Part shown: in pieces, positions 62,386 through 64,000 of the stretch
How the letters are laid out: each line of letters opens with the position of its first letter
Numbering within the stretch: the stretch's first letter is position 1
NCBI RefSeq assembly: GCF_004634425.1
Contig: NZ_SBJL01000001.1
Coordinates: forward strand, 1,213,001 to 1,277,000
Source: Vitreimonas flagellata
Lineage (GTDB): Bacteria; Pseudomonadota; Alphaproteobacteria; Caulobacterales; Aquidulcibacteraceae
DNA length: 64,000 nucleotides
Direction of reading: 5' to 3'
Notes under the pieces: model-generated
Told to the model about the DNA's origin: nothing
Database searches by the model: none
The model's input: only the letters and a program-made list of their open reading frames with translations
Made by a program: the position numbers and the translations under genes

Positions 62386-62675
62386 GCCAGCACTTCCGTC
62401 GCTTGGCCTTGGCCGGCGTCGGTCGTTTCCAAACGCACGCCAATCACAGCGTCCGCGCCCAAGGATTGCGCGTGCTGGATCATGCGATCGAGCGCTTGCT
62501 CGCGGCTCTCGGCCAATAGCTTCGTATATTCGTGGATCTCGCCGCCCACGATCATGCGCAAATTCGCGACGATATCGCGCCCGATAAAGCGCGAGCGCAC
62601 GACATTGCCGCGCACGAGGCCGAGGTGCTGACCTAGCGTGCGGCCGGGGACGTCAAAGGTGGTCGAAAGGATCAT
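62358..62675 (-). CDS. ybjQ: YbjQ/UPF0145 family protein
   Basis: 105 residues. The signature VRGNVVRSRFIGRDIVANLRMIVGGEIHEYTKLLAESREQALDRMI and LGADAVIGVRLETT is diagnostic of UPF0145 (YbjQ) proteins, small ring-forming putative heavy-metal-binding proteins. The gene heads a run of short minus-strand genes, and its 3' end overlaps the membrane-protein gene. Confidence 0.9.
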   Translation of the reverse strand: MILSTTFDVPGRTLGQHLGLVRGNVVRSRFIGRDIVANLRMIVGGEIHEYTKLLAESREQALDRMIQHAQSLGADAVIGVRLETTDAGQGQATEVLAYGTAVKLA

Positions 62676-62689
62676 GTGGCTTCCCTAAC

Positions 62690-62995
62690 TCAGCGCTCGA
62701 CGTCGCGGTAGCGCTTTTCTTCGGCGTTGTCGGTTTGGTCGGCGACGACGCGGACGAGCATCCATATTCCGCCGGTCGCCATCATGATAAAACCGGCAAC
62801 GCCAGCAAGCGCGATGCCAATTGCGGCGAACAAGCCGCCGACGACGGCCGCCGGATCGCCGCCGCTCATCGCCGCACCGATCACCGCGCCAATGCCCAGC
62901 ACATACGCGAGCCCGCAGAGCCCCGCGCCAATGCAAAAGCACAGCAACGCGTTGTTGGAGCGATATTCGAGATTGCGCGGCTCAGGTGGTGACAT
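62690..62995 (-). CDS. Small membrane protein
   Basis: 101 residues, ATG 62995. Two transmembrane helices (about 18-42 and 50-80) with Gly/Ala packing. The N-terminus SPPEPRNLEYRSNN resembles that of the next gene (KPPEPRIRRVRS), suggesting a shared leader. No family recognised; likely inner membrane. Confidence 0.6.
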   Translation of the reverse strand: MSPPEPRNLEYRSNNALLCFCIGAGLCGLAYVLGIGAVIGAAMSGGDPAAVVGGLFAAIGIALAGVAGFIMMATGGIWMLVRVVADQTDNAEEKRYRDVER

Positions 62996-63007
62996 CAGTC
63001 GAGCATT

Positions 63008-63280
63008 CTACGTTCGCGGTTGAGCTACAAGATGGCGCGTGAACCAGAATGCGGCACCTAAGCACAACACCGCGAAGACCGCGCTCATGCCTGCCAACAA
63101 AACGACAGGAATGAGGATGGCAGACGCAAAGAATGCATCGTCGATATCCATGCCGCGGCCAAAAATGAGATCAACTCTAGAGACGTCGCGCAAGTAGATG
63201 CCGAACGCCGCCAAACCGGCGAGCAATCCGCCCATCAAGCCGCTCCTAACGCGCCTAATCCGCGGCTCAGGCGGCTTCAT
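63008..63280 (-). CDS. Small membrane protein
   Basis: 90 residues, ATG 63280, overlapping the MBL gene end by 14 nt. Two to three transmembrane helices (about 14-30, 48-76). It ends in a basic short tail. Paired with the next gene (62690-62995), with a similar PPEPR start. Confidence 0.6.
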   Translation of the reverse strand: MKPPEPRIRRVRSGLMGGLLAGLAAFGIYLRDVSRVDLIFGRGMDIDDAFFASAILIPVVLLAGMSAVFAVLCLGAAFWFTRHLVAQPRT

Positions 63281-64000
63281 AATAGGTCACCCCGTCTTTC
63301 ATGACGGCGCGCGCGAGGCCGCGGCCGATCAGGCAATTGACGTGGGCGATGGCTTCGCCCGTGGCCATGCTCAAGAGATCCGCACCAATCTTGCGTGCAA
63401 ACAACGCCACGAAGAGATCGGTGGCGCGCTTGGGGCCCTGGCGCAGGCGATGCAGCACGCGGGCGAGCGCGCGTTCGTGGCCGTCGATCAGATTGTTCAA
63501 GCGTTCGTGCAGACCGTGGAACGGTTCGTTGTGCGCCGGCAGCACGAGCACGTCGTTCGGCATCGCCAGCAACAATTTCTTGCAAGACGAAATCCAATCT
63601 GCGAGCGGATCGCCTTCAGGCTCCGTAGGAAACACCGAGACGTTCGACGAAATGCGCGGCAGCACTTGGTCGCCCGAGATGAAGAGCTTGGCCTCTTCCT
63701 GCCACAGACACACGTGCTCCGGCGAATGGCCGTTGCCAGTGATGACGCGCCAGATGCGGCCGCCAATCTCGATCTCGTCGCCATCGGCCAGACGGCGATA
63801 AGCATCGGGAATTTTCGACACGGCTTTGCCGAACCCGCCGAAGCGCACCTTGTAGGAATCGAGCGCGTCTTCGTCCCAACCGGCGGCACGATAGAAGCGT
63901 ACGCCCTCTTCCGGCGCCTCGCGGCCCGTGTCGGCGACGAGCACGCGGCCGGTGATGTATTCGAGCCGGCTCATGCAGAGCGGCGCGTCGAACTTGCGAC
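63267..64000 (-). CDS. MBL-fold hydrolase, 5' end outside the window
   Basis: The frame is open to the window edge: codons before the Met at 63974 read RKFDAPLC, as in typical proteins of this group, so that Met is internal. The visible part (about 243 residues) starts after the HxHxDH motif, which must lie beyond 64000. It includes TGNGHSPEHVCLW with a metal His, LFISGDQVLPRISSNVS with the bridging Asp, VLPAHNEPFHGLHERL, and a C-terminal winged-helix-like domain (FVALFARKIGADLLSMATGEAIAHVNCLIGRG). This fits MBL hydrolases of the LACTB2 type with a C-terminal DNA- or substrate-binding helix domain. Confidence 0.82.
   Translation of the reverse strand, partial: RKFDAPLCMSRLEYITGRVLVADTGREAPEEGVRFYRAAGWDEDALDSYKVRFGGFGKAVSKIPDAYRRLADGDEIEIGGRIWRVITGNGHSPEHVCLWQEEAKLFISGDQVLPRISSNVSVFPTEPEGDPLADWISSCKKLLLAMPNDVLVLPAHNEPFHGLHERLNNLIDGHERALARVLHRLRQGPKRATDLFVALFARKIGADLLSMATGEAIAHVNCLIGRGLARAVMKDGVTYYEAA

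Noticed and set aside
1-64000. tRNA, rRNA, CRISPR arrays, transposases or prophage genes
   Set aside because: I looked for T-loop motifs, regularly spaced repeats and transposase/integrase motifs and saw none; covariance-model searches would be decisive for RNAs.

Overview
The window is about 62-65% GC by eye and gene-dense. It reads as chromosome of a flagellated alphaproteobacterium, most likely Caulobacterales (Hyphomonadaceae or Caulobacteraceae-like). The evidence is a CckA-type hybrid kinase directly behind fliQ-fliR-flhB, a perfect CtrA box (TTAA-N7-TTAA) between divergent flagellar genes, a recA with an alphaproteobacterial SOS box (GAAC-N7-GAAC), recA close to alaS, eukaryote-like NADP-isocitrate dehydrogenase, and many 4-nt start/stop overlaps. 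I see no phage, insertion sequence, CRISPR array, tRNA or rRNA. Accessory content is limited to small proteins, repeat elements and a few unusual fusions.

Layout. 1-5.1 kb: end of an MFS transporter, then a minus-strand TonB/Exb block with one ExbB, three ExbD and three TonB-like proteins; the core operon exbB-exbD-exbD-tonB ends at a terminator. 5.4-9.4 kb: bolA with a CGFS glutaredoxin, an HtrA-like protease, a DUF502 protein, a PPK2 and rpsD. 9.5-12.7 kb: a lipoprotein, two tandem paralogues of unknown function, and bfd-bfr with a possible Fur-type site. 12.8-22.1 kb: rimO, trmJ-like, icd, acetyltransferases, a crotonase and alaS. 22.2-25.9 kb: a VOC protein, recA, a pirin and a lipoprotein.

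26-36 kb is the cell-cycle and motility region. cckA, flhB, fliR, fliQ and, further on, fliP-fliO are on the minus strand; flgB-flgC-fliE is on the plus strand. The CtrA box lies between fliO and flgB, so the CckA phosphorelay probably controls the flagellar genes beside it. 37-44.3 kb holds isoprenoid genes (dxs, ispA), xseB, a TIR-like single-pass membrane protein, and a membrane acyltransferase-like protein ending in two cysteine-rich repeats. 44.4-50 kb has a histidine phosphatase, a histone-deacetylase-family enzyme, a PepSY/two-component locus, and two tandem 30-31 residue peptides with the same last eleven residues.

50-64 kb: M1 aminopeptidase, a MarR regulator with a clear palindromic operator next to a crotonase, an ABC-2 exporter, the exonuclease-ligase pair of the ligase-associated DNA repair group, then small periplasmic and membrane proteins, an SDR, YbjQ, and an MBL hydrolase cut by the window end.

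The strongest candidate for something undescribed is the tandem peptide pair at 49.7-49.9 kb. The two copies differ by four synonymous and no amino-acid changes over their shared eleven codons, and each has a plausible signal peptidase site that would release TLNQAAQIVA. Family names come from reading motifs by eye, without database searches.
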